Origin: Myxococcales bacterium
Lineage (GTDB): Bacteria; Myxococcota_A; Polyangia; Polyangiales; Polyangiaceae
Direction: 5' to 3'
DNA length: 64,000 nucleotides
Assembly (NCBI GenBank): GCA_903642325.1
Contig: CAHJWM010000017.1
Span: 1 to 64,000 of the forward strand
The position numbers and the translations under genes were made by a program. Below, one piece after another: positions 17,681 to 26,057 of the stretch (position 1 is the stretch's first letter; the number at the start of each line of letters is the position of its first letter). The notes beneath the pieces were generated by a model, which worked only from the letters and a program-made list of their open reading frames with translations, was not told where the DNA came from and did not search any database.

Positions 17681-18781
17681 ATGGCACTCAGCACGGAAAA
17701 CAAGTTGTACATCTCGCTCGGCGTGCTCGCCGTTTTGGGCGGCGCGCTGTTCCTACAGAACAAGAAGGAAGCTGCAGAGGCTCAATCTTACACGCTGTCC
17801 GGACAAACCGCGGCGCTGCCGAAGATCGAGCTCAGTGACGACGACTTGAAGAAAGTCGACAAAATCACGATCAGCAAACCCGCGGGGGACGCCGGCGCGC
17901 CGGTCGACGTGGAGCTGACCAAGAGCGGTGAGGACTGGAAACTCAGCAAGCCGGTGAGCGCTGCGGCCAATCAAGCCAACGTGAAGTCATTGCTCGACAA
18001 CCTAAAATCCCTGAAGGTCACCGAGCTCATCGACTCGAACAAGACCAACTACGGGCACTTCGAGGTGTCGGACGACAAAGCCCTGCACGCGGTATTCTCC
18101 AAGGGCAACGGCGTGGCCCTCGACCTGTACTTCGGCGAGAGCGGCGGGCGCGGCCAAATGACGCGCATTGCCGGCAAAGACGGGGTCTACGCGACCAAAG
18201 GCTACTCGAGCTACTTGTACGCCAGAGACGTGAAGGGCTGGCGCGACATGACGCTGCTCAAGTTCGAGGATCCCGACGTCACGAACGTGACGATCGACAA
18301 CGAGCACGGCAGCTTTGCCTTCGTCTACGACAAGGGCAAGACGACCAAGAACGAGTTCAAGCCGGCCAAGGACGGCACGGCAGGGCCGATCAAGGATTAC
18401 GACGAGTCGAAGCTCGTCGACCTATTGCGAGCCTACAAAGCCCTGAGCGCCGATAATTTCGCCGAAGCAGGCAAGACAGACGCCGACCTTGGCCTGGACA
18501 AGCCGCTGGCGACGCTCGTGATCACGTTCAAGGACGGCGCCAAACGCGAGCTCCGGTTCGGCGCCACTTCCGAAGGCCAGAGCCACTGGGCCAAGCTGAG
18601 TGGCAGCGACCAGATCTGGAGCATCAGCTCGTGGGCAACCGAGTGGGCAACCGCCGAGCCCAAGAAGTTCCAGAAGGCCGCACCGAGCGACGACAAAAAG
18701 CCAGCCGCCTCGGACGCCGATCACCCGAACGCCAAGCACATCACGACGAGCATCCCCAGCGGCGCCAAGCCGCATCCCTAG
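17681..18781 (+). CDS. DUF4340-domain protein of the ABC operon
   Basis: 366 residues from the ATG at 17681, 17 bases after the GldG-like stop, with GAGGAAA as ribosome binding site. One N-terminal TM helix (LYISLGVLAVLGGALFL) is followed by a periplasmic-type domain. It has the DUF4340 pattern of repeated strands: DLKKVDKITISKPAG, a short block of W-K-L-S-K-P-V near residue 90, then a central ALDLYFGESGGRGQMTRI segment and a C-terminal half of similar strands. The tail is Lys/Ser/Asp-rich. DUF4340 proteins routinely close Gld-type ABC operons in Myxococcota, and the molecular role is unknown. No gene in this operon encodes a recognisable substrate. Confidence 0.88.
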   Translation: MALSTENKLYISLGVLAVLGGALFLQNKKEAAEAQSYTLSGQTAALPKIELSDDDLKKVDKITISKPAGDAGAPVDVELTKSGEDWKLSKPVSAAANQANVKSLLDNLKSLKVTELIDSNKTNYGHFEVSDDKALHAVFSKGNGVALDLYFGESGGRGQMTRIAGKDGVYATKGYSSYLYARDVKGWRDMTLLKFEDPDVTNVTIDNEHGSFAFVYDKGKTTKNEFKPAKDGTAGPIKDYDESKLVDLLRAYKALSADNFAEAGKTDADLGLDKPLATLVITFKDGAKRELRFGATSEGQSHWAKLSGSDQIWSISSWATEWATAEPKKFQKAAPSDDKKPAASDADHPNAKHITTSIPSGAKPHP

Positions 18782-18837
18782 CCCCTCGCCGGTAGCTGGC
18801 GGCAAGCGCAGCCGCCGTCTCGCACTACGAGCTCGGC

Positions 18838-18857
18838 CCCCAGCCGCCGTGCTGGGG
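18838..18857 (+). terminator. Candidate hairpin after the ABC operon
   Basis: Perfect 7-bp stem CCCCAGC/GCTGGGG with a 6-base loop, 56 bases after the DUF4340 stop and 51 bases before pheT. There is no T tract, so termination would need Rho or another factor. Confidence 0.35.
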
Positions 18858-18908
18858 CGCCGAATCGGGGCCGTCGCGCTCGAGCATGCGTGCTAAAAGC
18901 CGGCCGTC

Positions 18909-21398
18909 ATGCGCGCTTCGTATCGTTGGCTGAAAGAGCTGCTTCCCGATCTGACGGCCTCTCCGGACGAGGTTGCGCGCCGCTTCGGGGCGGCAGGTTT
19001 GGCCGTCGATGGCGTGCGTCCATTCGGCTTTGGCCTCGAGTCGATCTTGGTCGTGAAGGTCCTGGCGAAGGAACCGCACCCGAAGCGTGCCGCGCTCAAC
19101 CTGGTGACCATCGATCGCGGCGGTATCGAGCAGCGAGTGGTGTGCGGAGCCGGCAATGTGCCGCCGCCAGGGGGTCTGGTCGTGCTGGCGCCGCTCGGCA
19201 CTTGGCTCCCGCATATGGACGGGCCGCTGACCCCAAAGGAGATCGGCGGTGTGCTGAGCGAAGGCATGCTGTGCAGCGAAACCGAGCTCGGTTTGGCCGA
19301 AAGCGCGGAGGGCATTCTCGTCTTGCCCGAGGGCTCAGCCGCCCCGGGCGCCCGCCTGATCGACGCCTTTCCGACGGAAGACACTATCTACGAATTGGAT
19401 GTGACGCCGAACCGATCGGACGCGCTCGGCCACGTGGGCTTGGCGCGAGAGCTTGCGGCATTGCTCGAGCTGCGCTTCACGCCGCCGCCCGCAGGCACCC
19501 CACCGCGCACGGCACATGTGCAACTCAGCTCGCTAATCGGGGTCGAGAACCGCGATACCGAGCGTTGTCCCCACTACGGCGCGGCCGTGGTCCTGGATGT
19601 GTCCGTGGCCGCTTCTCCATTGTGGCTCAAGTGGCGCCTACAAAGCCTGGGCGTGCGACCGATCTCCAATGTGGTCGACATCACGAATTTGCTGTTGCTG
19701 GAGTTCGGACAACCGCTGCACGCCTTCGACTTGGATCGGGTGCGGGGCGGGCGGATCATCGTGCGCCGCGCGCAGGCGAGCGAGCCGTTTTCGACCCTAG
19801 ACGGGGTGGCACGTACGCTCGACCCGGACGACTTGGTGATCGCGGATGCCGAAGGGCCGAGTGCCCTGGCCGGCGTGATGGGCGGTCAGGACAGTGAGAT
19901 CCGCGACGATACCCGGCGGGTGATGCTAGAATGCGCATACTTCACCCCGCGCGGCGTGCGGCGCACGGCACGCCGTTACGGTCTGCACACGGAGGCCAGC
20001 CACCGCTTCGAACGCGGTGTCGACTATGCGGTCACTTCACACGTGCTCGCGCGTGCCAAGACGCTGCTCTGCGAGCTCGCGTCGGGTGCGGCTGTGCCGG
20101 GCTCAATCGAGGCGCGGGGCGCCGAGCCCGTCTTGCCCGAGATCACACTGCGCTCCGGTCGCCTGGATGCCCTGCTCGGCGTGCATGTACCATTCGGTGA
20201 GGCTCGCGCGATCATCGAGCGGCTTGGCTTTCCCATACTGGATGCCACCGGTAGCGGCGGCGATGCCGCCTTGCGCGTGGGCGCGGTCTCGTTTCGACCC
20301 GATGTGACCCGTGAGGTCGATCTGATTGAAGAGGTGTGTCGAGTGCGGGGGCTCGACGCAATTCCGACTCGCTTGCCCGCCGTCATTCCCCAATCGCCGC
20401 GGACCACCGGCAAGCTCGAGCGCGACGTCGGCGCGGCCGCTGCGGCGCTAGGGCTATCCGAGGCCGTCACCTACGCGTTCGTCTCCGAAGCAGATCTCAC
20501 CAAGGTGCACGCACCCAAGCCATGGGTGCGGCTCGACAATCCACTCAGCGAAGAGCGAAACGTGATGCGAACTAGCCTATTGCCGGGGCTGCTGGAAGCG
20601 CTGCGTCGCGCACGCCGGCGAGGCGAAACGCGCGCGCGCCTGTTCACTCTGGGCAGCTGCTTTGGCGCGCCGGTGAGCGAGACACGCGCAGGCTCGCGCC
20701 CGCGACTGGCCGCAGACATCGGAATGTTGCCGCGAGAAGAGCTGCGCTTCGCCGCCGTTTTGGCCGGCTCGCGGCAAGAATACCTGGCGTTGAAGCCGGA
20801 AGAAGTAGACGTGTACGACGCAAAGGGCCTCGCGCTCGCGCTCGTGGAACGCGTCACCGGGCAATCCGCGGTCGTGCGCTTGGCTAGTGGCGAAGCCCGG
20901 CCGGCCCATTTGCACCCGCGCGGCGCCAGTCAGATCGTCATTGGGGACAGTCTGCTCGGCCACTTGGGACCTTTGCATCCGGACGTGGTCGAAGCGCTCG
21001 ACCTTGGAAGCAACGCGCAGATCGTGGAGCTCGACTTGGAGGCGATGGAGCGGCTCGGTCGAGCCGTCCCGCAATTTCGCGCCATCCCGCGCTTGCCCGC
21101 GGCGACACGCGACCTTTCGTTGGTCGTAGGCGAGGCGGTGGCGGCGGGAAAAGTTGGCGAGGTCTTGGAAGAAGCCGGCGGCGCGCTGTGCGAATCGATC
21201 GAATTGGTCGCGTTATTTCGCGGCGGCTCGCTCGGAGCTGAGCAAAAATCGCTGACTTTTCGGATAATCTGCCGCGATCCGAAGGCACGCTCGCAAAGCG
21301 AGGACGCTCGCACGTTGACCGACAAGGAGGTCGATGAAGTTCAGAGCCGCATGGTCAAGGCGGCGGAGAGCGCATTCGGAGCCACGCTGCGAGGCTGA
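18909..21398 (+). CDS. pheT: Phenylalanyl-tRNA synthetase beta subunit
   Basis: 829 residues, normal length for bacterial PheT. The domains are in the expected order: N-terminal RYRWLKELLP-type start, tRNA-binding OB fold (about 39-150, HPKRAALNLVTIDRG and GMLCSETELGL), B3/B4 editing region (RCPHYGAAVV-type segment, HAFDLDRV), B5 DNA-binding-like domain (PEITLRSGRLDALLG, RPDVTREVDLIEEVCRVRG), catalytic-like core with NPLSEERNVMRTSLLPGLLE, and C-terminal FDX-ACB anticodon-binding domain (PRLPAATRDLSLVV). It forms the alpha2beta2 enzyme with PheS. pheS, normally immediately upstream, is absent here; the preceding gene is the unrelated DUF4340 protein, so the two subunits must be encoded apart. 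Confidence 0.97.
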   Translation: MRASYRWLKELLPDLTASPDEVARRFGAAGLAVDGVRPFGFGLESILVVKVLAKEPHPKRAALNLVTIDRGGIEQRVVCGAGNVPPPGGLVVLAPLGTWLPHMDGPLTPKEIGGVLSEGMLCSETELGLAESAEGILVLPEGSAAPGARLIDAFPTEDTIYELDVTPNRSDALGHVGLARELAALLELRFTPPPAGTPPRTAHVQLSSLIGVENRDTERCPHYGAAVVLDVSVAASPLWLKWRLQSLGVRPISNVVDITNLLLLEFGQPLHAFDLDRVRGGRIIVRRAQASEPFSTLDGVARTLDPDDLVIADAEGPSALAGVMGGQDSEIRDDTRRVMLECAYFTPRGVRRTARRYGLHTEASHRFERGVDYAVTSHVLARAKTLLCELASGAAVPGSIEARGAEPVLPEITLRSGRLDALLGVHVPFGEARAIIERLGFPILDATGSGGDAALRVGAVSFRPDVTREVDLIEEVCRVRGLDAIPTRLPAVIPQSPRTTGKLERDVGAAAAALGLSEAVTYAFVSEADLTKVHAPKPWVRLDNPLSEERNVMRTSLLPGLLEALRRARRRGETRARLFTLGSCFGAPVSETRAGSRPRLAADIGMLPREELRFAAVLAGSRQEYLALKPEEVDVYDAKGLALALVERVTGQSAVVRLASGEARPAHLHPRGASQIVIGDSLLGHLGPLHPDVVEALDLGSNAQIVELDLEAMERLGRAVPQFRAIPRLPAATRDLSLVVGEAVAAGKVGEVLEEAGGALCESIELVALFRGGSLGAEQKSLTFRIICRDPKARSQSEDARTLTDKEVDEVQSRMVKAAESAFGATLRG

Positions 21399-21400
21399 CG

Positions 21401-21706
21401 ATGCGCGCGTGCCCGCTCTCCTCGTTGCTCGTCGCGCTCACGCTCGTCGGGGGCAGCTCCGCTTCTCTCGGCTGCGAACGCAAAGCGCCGGGGCCCGAAG
21501 AGTGTGCGCGCTTCTCGGAAATGGTCGAGCAACTGAGCGGTAGCGGACCGGTAATGACGCCCGAAATCCAAGCGCAGATCGACGAGCTGACTCGGCAGTG
21601 TCTGACCAAGCCCTATGATCGGGCACTCCTCGCGTGCGTCGAGCGCACGCACCAAACGCGCGGCTGTCTGGAGAGCTTCCGGTTGCGCGCGGAGCGAGCG
21701 CAATGA
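21401..21706 (+). CDS. Small predicted lipoprotein
   Basis: 101 residues starting two bases after the pheT stop. The N-terminus has a Leu/Val-rich signal segment with a lipobox-like SASLGC, putting the lipidated Cys at residue 25. The rest is short, charged and helical, with four further Cys (CARF, QCLT, ACVE, GCLE) that could form two disulfides. Small Cys-rich lipoproteins of this kind are frequent in myxobacteria; I do not recognise a family. Its stop overlaps the start of the next gene (ATGA), so it is probably co-translated with it. Confidence 0.7.
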   Translation: MRACPLSSLLVALTLVGGSSASLGCERKAPGPEECARFSEMVEQLSGSGPVMTPEIQAQIDELTRQCLTKPYDRALLACVERTHQTRGCLESFRLRAERAQ

Positions 21707-22086
21707 ATCCTTCCGATCCCGGGGCTCCGGAAAACGGCTGGGCGAGCCCCGCGCCGCGTCCGAATCCGTTCGAGCCGCCGCCGGCGGGCAGCTACACTGG
21801 CCCGAGCGCCCAACGCCCGTACGCGCCGCCCACGTCTTCCGAGGCGATTGGAGCCATCGTTTGCGGGGTGATGGCCTGGAGCTGCTTTCCACTCGGCATC
21901 CTGGCGATCTGGCTCGGGTTTCGCGCGCGGCGAGCGGTTCGTGAAAGCCAAGGTCAGCTCGCCGGCGAACAGCTGGCGCTCGCCGGCATGATCGTGGGCG
22001 GCATTTTCGGCGGCCTTTGGTTGCTGTTCTGGTTGGCTTACGCCGCGTTTGCCGTGTTCGCCATCGGCTTTCACGGCTTCAAGTGA
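21703..22086 (+). CDS. DUF4190-type small membrane protein
   Basis: 127 residues from the ATG that overlaps the upstream stop. The first 45 residues are Pro/Ala/Ser-rich and probably disordered (NPSDPGAPENGWASPAPRPN). Two TM helices follow: AIGAIVCGVMAWSCFPLGILAIWLG and LALAGMIVGGIFGGLWLLFW, separated by a basic FRARRAVRES loop. The duplicated small-residue TM pattern with GxxLGxxAIxxG matches DUF4190, a widespread two-TM domain of unknown function. It converges with the Clp-like ATPase. Confidence 0.8.
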   Translation: MNPSDPGAPENGWASPAPRPNPFEPPPAGSYTGPSAQRPYAPPTSSEAIGAIVCGVMAWSCFPLGILAIWLGFRARRAVRESQGQLAGEQLALAGMIVGGIFGGLWLLFWLAYAAFAVFAIGFHGFK

Positions 22087-22106
22087 AGCAACGCGCTCGC
22101 CGGTAA

Positions 22107-24617
22107 TTAAGCCTCGAAGCTGAGCGTTTCGCCCGCGACGCGCACACGGATCGTCGAGCCATCGCCGAATTTACCCGAGAGCAGTGCGTGAGCGAGTGGA
22201 TCCTGGAGGTTGCGCAAGATGCTGCGTTTGATCGGGCGGGCCCCGAGCGCAGGCTCGTAACCTCGGTCGACGAGGAAGCTCTTGGCGGCTTCGTCCAGGT
22301 CGAGCTTGACTCGGCGCTCGTCCAGCAGGCGTTCCAGGTGTCGTAGCTGAATGTCGACTACCTGGCGTAGGTGGTGCTTGGTCAGCGGGCGGAAAATCAA
22401 GGTCTCGTCGATGCGATTGAGAAATTCGGGTCGGAAGAAATCGCGCAGGCGCTCGAGCAACACGTCGCGCAGGGCGTCGCGGCCCATCTCGCTTTCGAAC
22501 AAGCTCGGGTCGCTCTCCAAGATACGGTCCGAGCCGATGTTGCTGGTCATGATCACGACCGTGTTCGAAAAATCGGCGAGCCGGCCTCGGCCGTCCGTGA
22601 GACGGCCGTCGTCCAGCACCTGGAGTAAGAGATTGAACACGTCTTGATGCGCTTTCTCCACCTCGTCGAAAAGCAGCACCGAGTAAGGACGTTTGCGAAC
22701 CGCCTCCGTAAGAAACCCGCCCTGTTCGCTGTCTGCATAACCCGGCGGGGCGCCGATCAAGCGTTGTGCCATGTGACGTTCCATGAACTCGCTCATGTCC
22801 AGACGCGTGAGCGCCTGATCATCGTCGAATAAAAAGCGCGCCAAGGCCTTGGCCAGCTCGGTCTTGCCGACACCACTCGGGCCCAAAAACAAGAACGACC
22901 CGATTGGCTTTCCGGGATCCCGCAAGCCGACCCGACCCCGACGCACAGCGCGTGCAACCGCCGCGACGGCGTCCGCTTGTCCGACGACACGCTGGGCAAG
23001 GCGCTCTTCCATCTTCAGTAATTTTTCCGCCTCGCCCTCCAGCATTTTGGCGACGGGAATGCCCGTCCAAAGCGCAAGCGTCGCTGCGACCTCTGCCTCT
23101 CCCAGGATGGGCGGGGCGCTGGCCGCGCCATTTTTTGCCGACGCTTCGGCTTTTGCGAGGCGGTCTCTGAGCTCTTCACGACTGGGCTCGTCGCGCGCGA
23201 CCTCGAGCTCCATTCGCAACTGGCGAACGGCTCCGACAACGCCGCGCCGGGCCGCCCGATCCGAGCGAATGAGCTGCGTCTTGGTCTCGAGCTCTGGCCG
23301 CTCTTCGAGCAGGCGTTGGCGCGTGCGGCGGCTCTCGGCATCCTCGCTGTGCTCGAGGGTACGAAGCTGTGCCTGCACCGATTCCAGGCGACGGAGCAGG
23401 TTGTCGGACTCGGCGGACACGCCGTCGATTTCCACTCGCTTCGCGGCCGAGGCCTCGTCCAGCAGATCCAGCGCGCTATCGGGCAAGCGTCGGTCGGTAA
23501 CGTAGCGCTTGGCGAGCTGAACCGAGAGCACGATGGCGCGTTCGCTAATTTCAACGCCGTGATGGCGCTCATAACGCGCCGCTGCGCCGCGCACGATTTC
23601 GGTCGCTTCCTCGAGCGACGGTTCGGCAATCGGTAAGACCGTGAACAAGCGCAGCACTTGCGCATCTCGCTCTTCCAGCCGCTTCAGACCCTCTGGAGTC
23701 GTGGTCGCGAGCAGCCGAAACTCGGCGCGGAGCAACGCCGGTTTCAGCACCTCACCGATCGCGGTCCCCGACGGGCCCTGAGAAAACAGCTGCTCGACAT
23801 TTCTGATCACTAAAATGACGGGCGATAAGGCGATCTCCGCGAGCAGCTTCTTGACGCGCTCTTCGATTTCGCCCCGCAGCCGCGCACCGCTGACCAAGGC
23901 GCCGGTATCGATTTCCAAAAGCCGGCTCGAGGCCAAGCTGGTCGGCACGTCGCCCGAAGCAATGCGTTGTGCCAACGCTCGCACGACGGCGCCTTTTCCC
24001 ACCCCTGCTTCACCGACCAAGAGCGGGTGACTCTTCTGACTGCGCTCCAAAATCGTGAGCAGGCGACGAACCTCCGCCACCCGCAATAAGACGGGCTCGG
24101 CGGGGTCGCCCAAAAGCGGACGCGTGAAGCTTCCCGGAACGGAGGTCAGGCTGCGGGCGGTCGGCGGCAACGAGCGCAGCGCGGCCATGTGCGGCCGCAG
24201 TGAGCCAGGGAGCACCCCGAACGCGCTCATCAACTCGCCTGCCGGACCGCGAATTTCCTGCGACAACGCGTTCAAGACGTGCTCGACCAGCACCTTTTCC
24301 GAGTGTTCACGATCGGCCTCCCGTTGTGAGCGCTCGAGCAGATCGAGCATCGCCACCGACAGGTACGCGGGCTCGGCGGCTCGCGGTAAGCCGTTCAATG
24401 CACGTTCCAAACCCGCTTCTAGCTCCAGCAGATTGCTGACACCGCGCTCGAACACCGCGCGCACCCCCAAGTCCCGGCCCAGCGCGCGCACCAGTAAGTG
24501 CAACGGTTGCACCTCTGCGTGCTTGCGCTCGTCCGCCAACGCTTGCGCCGCCACCACGAGGGCCTTGGCGTCTGGCGCGTAGCGTTCGAGCGAAAGGGTG
24601 CTCGCTTGATCGGCCAT
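22107..24617 (-). CDS. ClpB-like AAA+ ATPase with degenerate first nucleotide-binding domain
   Basis: 836 residues with Hsp100 order: Clp N-domain (about 1-150), NBD1 (160-390), coiled-coil middle domain (400-510, rich in R/E/L), NBD2 and C-terminal small domain. NBD2 is intact: GPSGVGKTELAKALA, LLFDEVEKAH, TSNIGSD and the FRPEFLNRIDE finger. NBD1 is not. Its Walker A reads GEAGVGKG, with Gly209 where Thr coordinates magnesium. The Walker B IDE is IRN (Arg272, Asn273), one of the paired arginine-finger residues is Leu (LRLF at 322-325), and the pore-loop Tyr in GAxYRGE is Leu. ATP hydrolysis in ring 1 is therefore unlikely. The middle domain argues for a ClpB/disaggregase paralogue rather than ClpA, which lacks that domain. 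There are no T6SS genes here, so ClpV is unlikely. ATG start; the prepilin peptidase is divergent. Confidence 0.9.
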   Translation of the reverse strand: MADQASTLSLERYAPDAKALVVAAQALADERKHAEVQPLHLLVRALGRDLGVRAVFERGVSNLLELEAGLERALNGLPRAAEPAYLSVAMLDLLERSQREADREHSEKVLVEHVLNALSQEIRGPAGELMSAFGVLPGSLRPHMAALRSLPPTARSLTSVPGSFTRPLLGDPAEPVLLRVAEVRRLLTILERSQKSHPLLVGEAGVGKGAVVRALAQRIASGDVPTSLASSRLLEIDTGALVSGARLRGEIEERVKKLLAEIALSPVILVIRNVEQLFSQGPSGTAIGEVLKPALLRAEFRLLATTTPEGLKRLEERDAQVLRLFTVLPIAEPSLEEATEIVRGAAARYERHHGVEISERAIVLSVQLAKRYVTDRRLPDSALDLLDEASAAKRVEIDGVSAESDNLLRRLESVQAQLRTLEHSEDAESRRTRQRLLEERPELETKTQLIRSDRAARRGVVGAVRQLRMELEVARDEPSREELRDRLAKAEASAKNGAASAPPILGEAEVAATLALWTGIPVAKMLEGEAEKLLKMEERLAQRVVGQADAVAAVARAVRRGRVGLRDPGKPIGSFLFLGPSGVGKTELAKALARFLFDDDQALTRLDMSEFMERHMAQRLIGAPPGYADSEQGGFLTEAVRKRPYSVLLFDEVEKAHQDVFNLLLQVLDDGRLTDGRGRLADFSNTVVIMTSNIGSDRILESDPSLFESEMGRDALRDVLLERLRDFFRPEFLNRIDETLIFRPLTKHHLRQVVDIQLRHLERLLDERRVKLDLDEAAKSFLVDRGYEPALGARPIKRSILRNLQDPLAHALLSGKFGDGSTIRVRVAGETLSFEA

Positions 24618-24675
24618 TGCCTCACGTTAGCGCGATGTGGATGGAGCGTCATAGCGTCAATCCTGCTATGACCGG

Positions 24676-25632
24676 GTGAGCTTGGTCACACTTGCCGACC
24701 TCCCTGGGCCGTTCGTCACGATCATTGCCGTGGCGCTCGGGCTCGTATTCGGCAGCTTTCTGAACGTGGTCATCTACCGTTTGCCGCGCGCGCAGAGCTT
24801 GTCTCACCCGGGCTCGCGTTGCCCGGGTTGCGGCGAGCCCATCCGCGTCTACGACAACATCCCCGTCCTCGGTTGGCTTGTTTTGCGCGGCCGCGCTCGT
24901 TGCTGCGGCATTAAAATTCCGCTGCGCTATCCGCTGGTCGAAGCATTGGGCGGCCTCTTGGCTTGGGCGATCGTGCGCGCCATCATTTTCGAGCTCCCAG
25001 AGGAGACGTCGTGGTGGAGGGTCGTCCTTTTGTTCGCGCTGTACCTGGCGCTCGCGCTCGGCTTGCTGGCGGCCTCGTTCATCGATCTAGATCACATGTA
25101 TCTGCCTGACCCCATCACCGTGGGAGGCACCGCGCTCGGCTTCGCGAGCGTGCTGCTGCGCGACTTGACACTGCGGGAGGCCGCCGTCGGGGCAGCCATT
25201 GGCTTTCTCGTCGTGTGGTTGCCCTTCGACTTCTTGTATCGCAGGCTACGCGGGCAGTCGGGCATGGGGCTTGGCGACGCGAAGCTCGTGATGCTGGCGG
25301 GCGCTTGGTTCGGTTGGCGAGGCGCGCTATTCGCGCTGCTCGGCGGCGCGGTGCAAGCGAGCCTCACGGCGGTCGTGGTCTACCTGACACGCGGGCGTCT
25401 CGACGAGCCCGCCGCCGTAATCCGCGAACGGCAGGAGCTGCGCGAGCTGCTCGAGAGCAGCGAAGGTGAGGCGCGTGCCGAGCTCGAACGCGAAATCGCG
25501 CTCGATCCATTGGCGTCCGAGCCCGAGCCAGGGCTCGGCAAAGCCCGCCTTGCGTTCGGACCGTTTTTAGCACTGGCAACGATCGAGTACATGCTGTTCG
25601 GGGACGTGATCCTGCAGGCGGTCTTCCCATGA
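24676..25632 (+). CDS. pilD: Prepilin peptidase (type IV leader peptidase, A24 family)
   Basis: Membrane aspartic protease that cleaves and N-methylates type IV prepilins and pseudopilins. GTG start, 318 residues. The N-terminal domain has GSFLNVVIYRLPR and a zinc ribbon, CPGC followed by ARCC, where most homologues have CxxC; the third zinc Cys is Ala, with an extra Cys beside the fourth. The catalytic aspartates sit in FIDLDHMYLPD and GMGLGDAKL. About eight TM helices; the C-terminal 90 residues include a charged insertion (RERQELRELLESSEGEARAE) between the last helices, longer than usual. The stop overlaps the next ATG (ATGA). Confidence 0.94.
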   Translation: MSLVTLADLPGPFVTIIAVALGLVFGSFLNVVIYRLPRAQSLSHPGSRCPGCGEPIRVYDNIPVLGWLVLRGRARCCGIKIPLRYPLVEALGGLLAWAIVRAIIFELPEETSWWRVVLLFALYLALALGLLAASFIDLDHMYLPDPITVGGTALGFASVLLRDLTLREAAVGAAIGFLVVWLPFDFLYRRLRGQSGMGLGDAKLVMLAGAWFGWRGALFALLGGAVQASLTAVVVYLTRGRLDEPAAVIRERQELRELLESSEGEARAELEREIALDPLASEPEPGLGKARLAFGPFLALATIEYMLFGDVILQAVFP

Positions 25633-26057
25633 TGCGTGCCGCTCGCGGCATTACTGCAGCCTCGTTGTGGGTCGCGGGCTGCGCGAGCAACCAGCTCGTC
25701 ACGGTCCCGAGAGGCCCCCAGCCGGAGCAGGCCAAGGCCGTGAGCGTCGACTTTCCACCGCCCCCGGCGAAGATCGAAGAAATCCCGCTTTCGCACCGCG
25801 CTCACAATCGCTGCGTGTGGCGCGATGGGTTTTGGGATTGGACGGGCCGGCGCTGGGAGTGGCAAGTGGGACACGCCGTGCTGAGCCCAGAAGGCTGTTA
25901 CTTCGCTCAAGCAAAGCTCGAGTGGGGTACGGATTCACTCTCGTTTCAGCGGCCTGCGTGGTACCCAGATGCCGCCGAGCCCAAGCCGCCCAAGGTCTGC
26001 CTGGAAGTCGTATGCCTCCCCCCGGTGGGCACCCCCAGCGCCACGCAAAACCAGTGA
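25629..26057 (+). CDS. Predicted lipoprotein with YXWXXGXW-like motif
   Basis: 142 residues. The signal peptide ends in WVAGC (lipidated Cys at 18). The mature part has a Pro-rich spacer (DFPPPPAKIEEIP) and one copy of an aromatic repeat, CVWRDGFWDWTGRRWEWQ, close to the WxxGxW hairpin repeat of small exported proteins of unknown function, followed by GHAVLSPEGCYF. The C-terminus has two further Cys (CLEVVCLPP). It is translated between pilD and prmC with 4-base overlaps on both sides, so its expression is tied to theirs, although no functional link is evident. The lipoprotein call is good; function unknown. Confidence 0.75.
   Translation: MMRAARGITAASLWVAGCASNQLVTVPRGPQPEQAKAVSVDFPPPPAKIEEIPLSHRAHNRCVWRDGFWDWTGRRWEWQVGHAVLSPEGCYFAQAKLEWGTDSLSFQRPAWYPDAAEPKPPKVCLEVVCLPPVGTPSATQNQ

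Noticed and set aside
22107-24617. T6SS ClpV identity for the Hsp100 protein
   Set aside because: No T6SS genes occur in the window, and the protein has a ClpB-type middle domain; the lost NBD1 residues are also not a ClpV feature.
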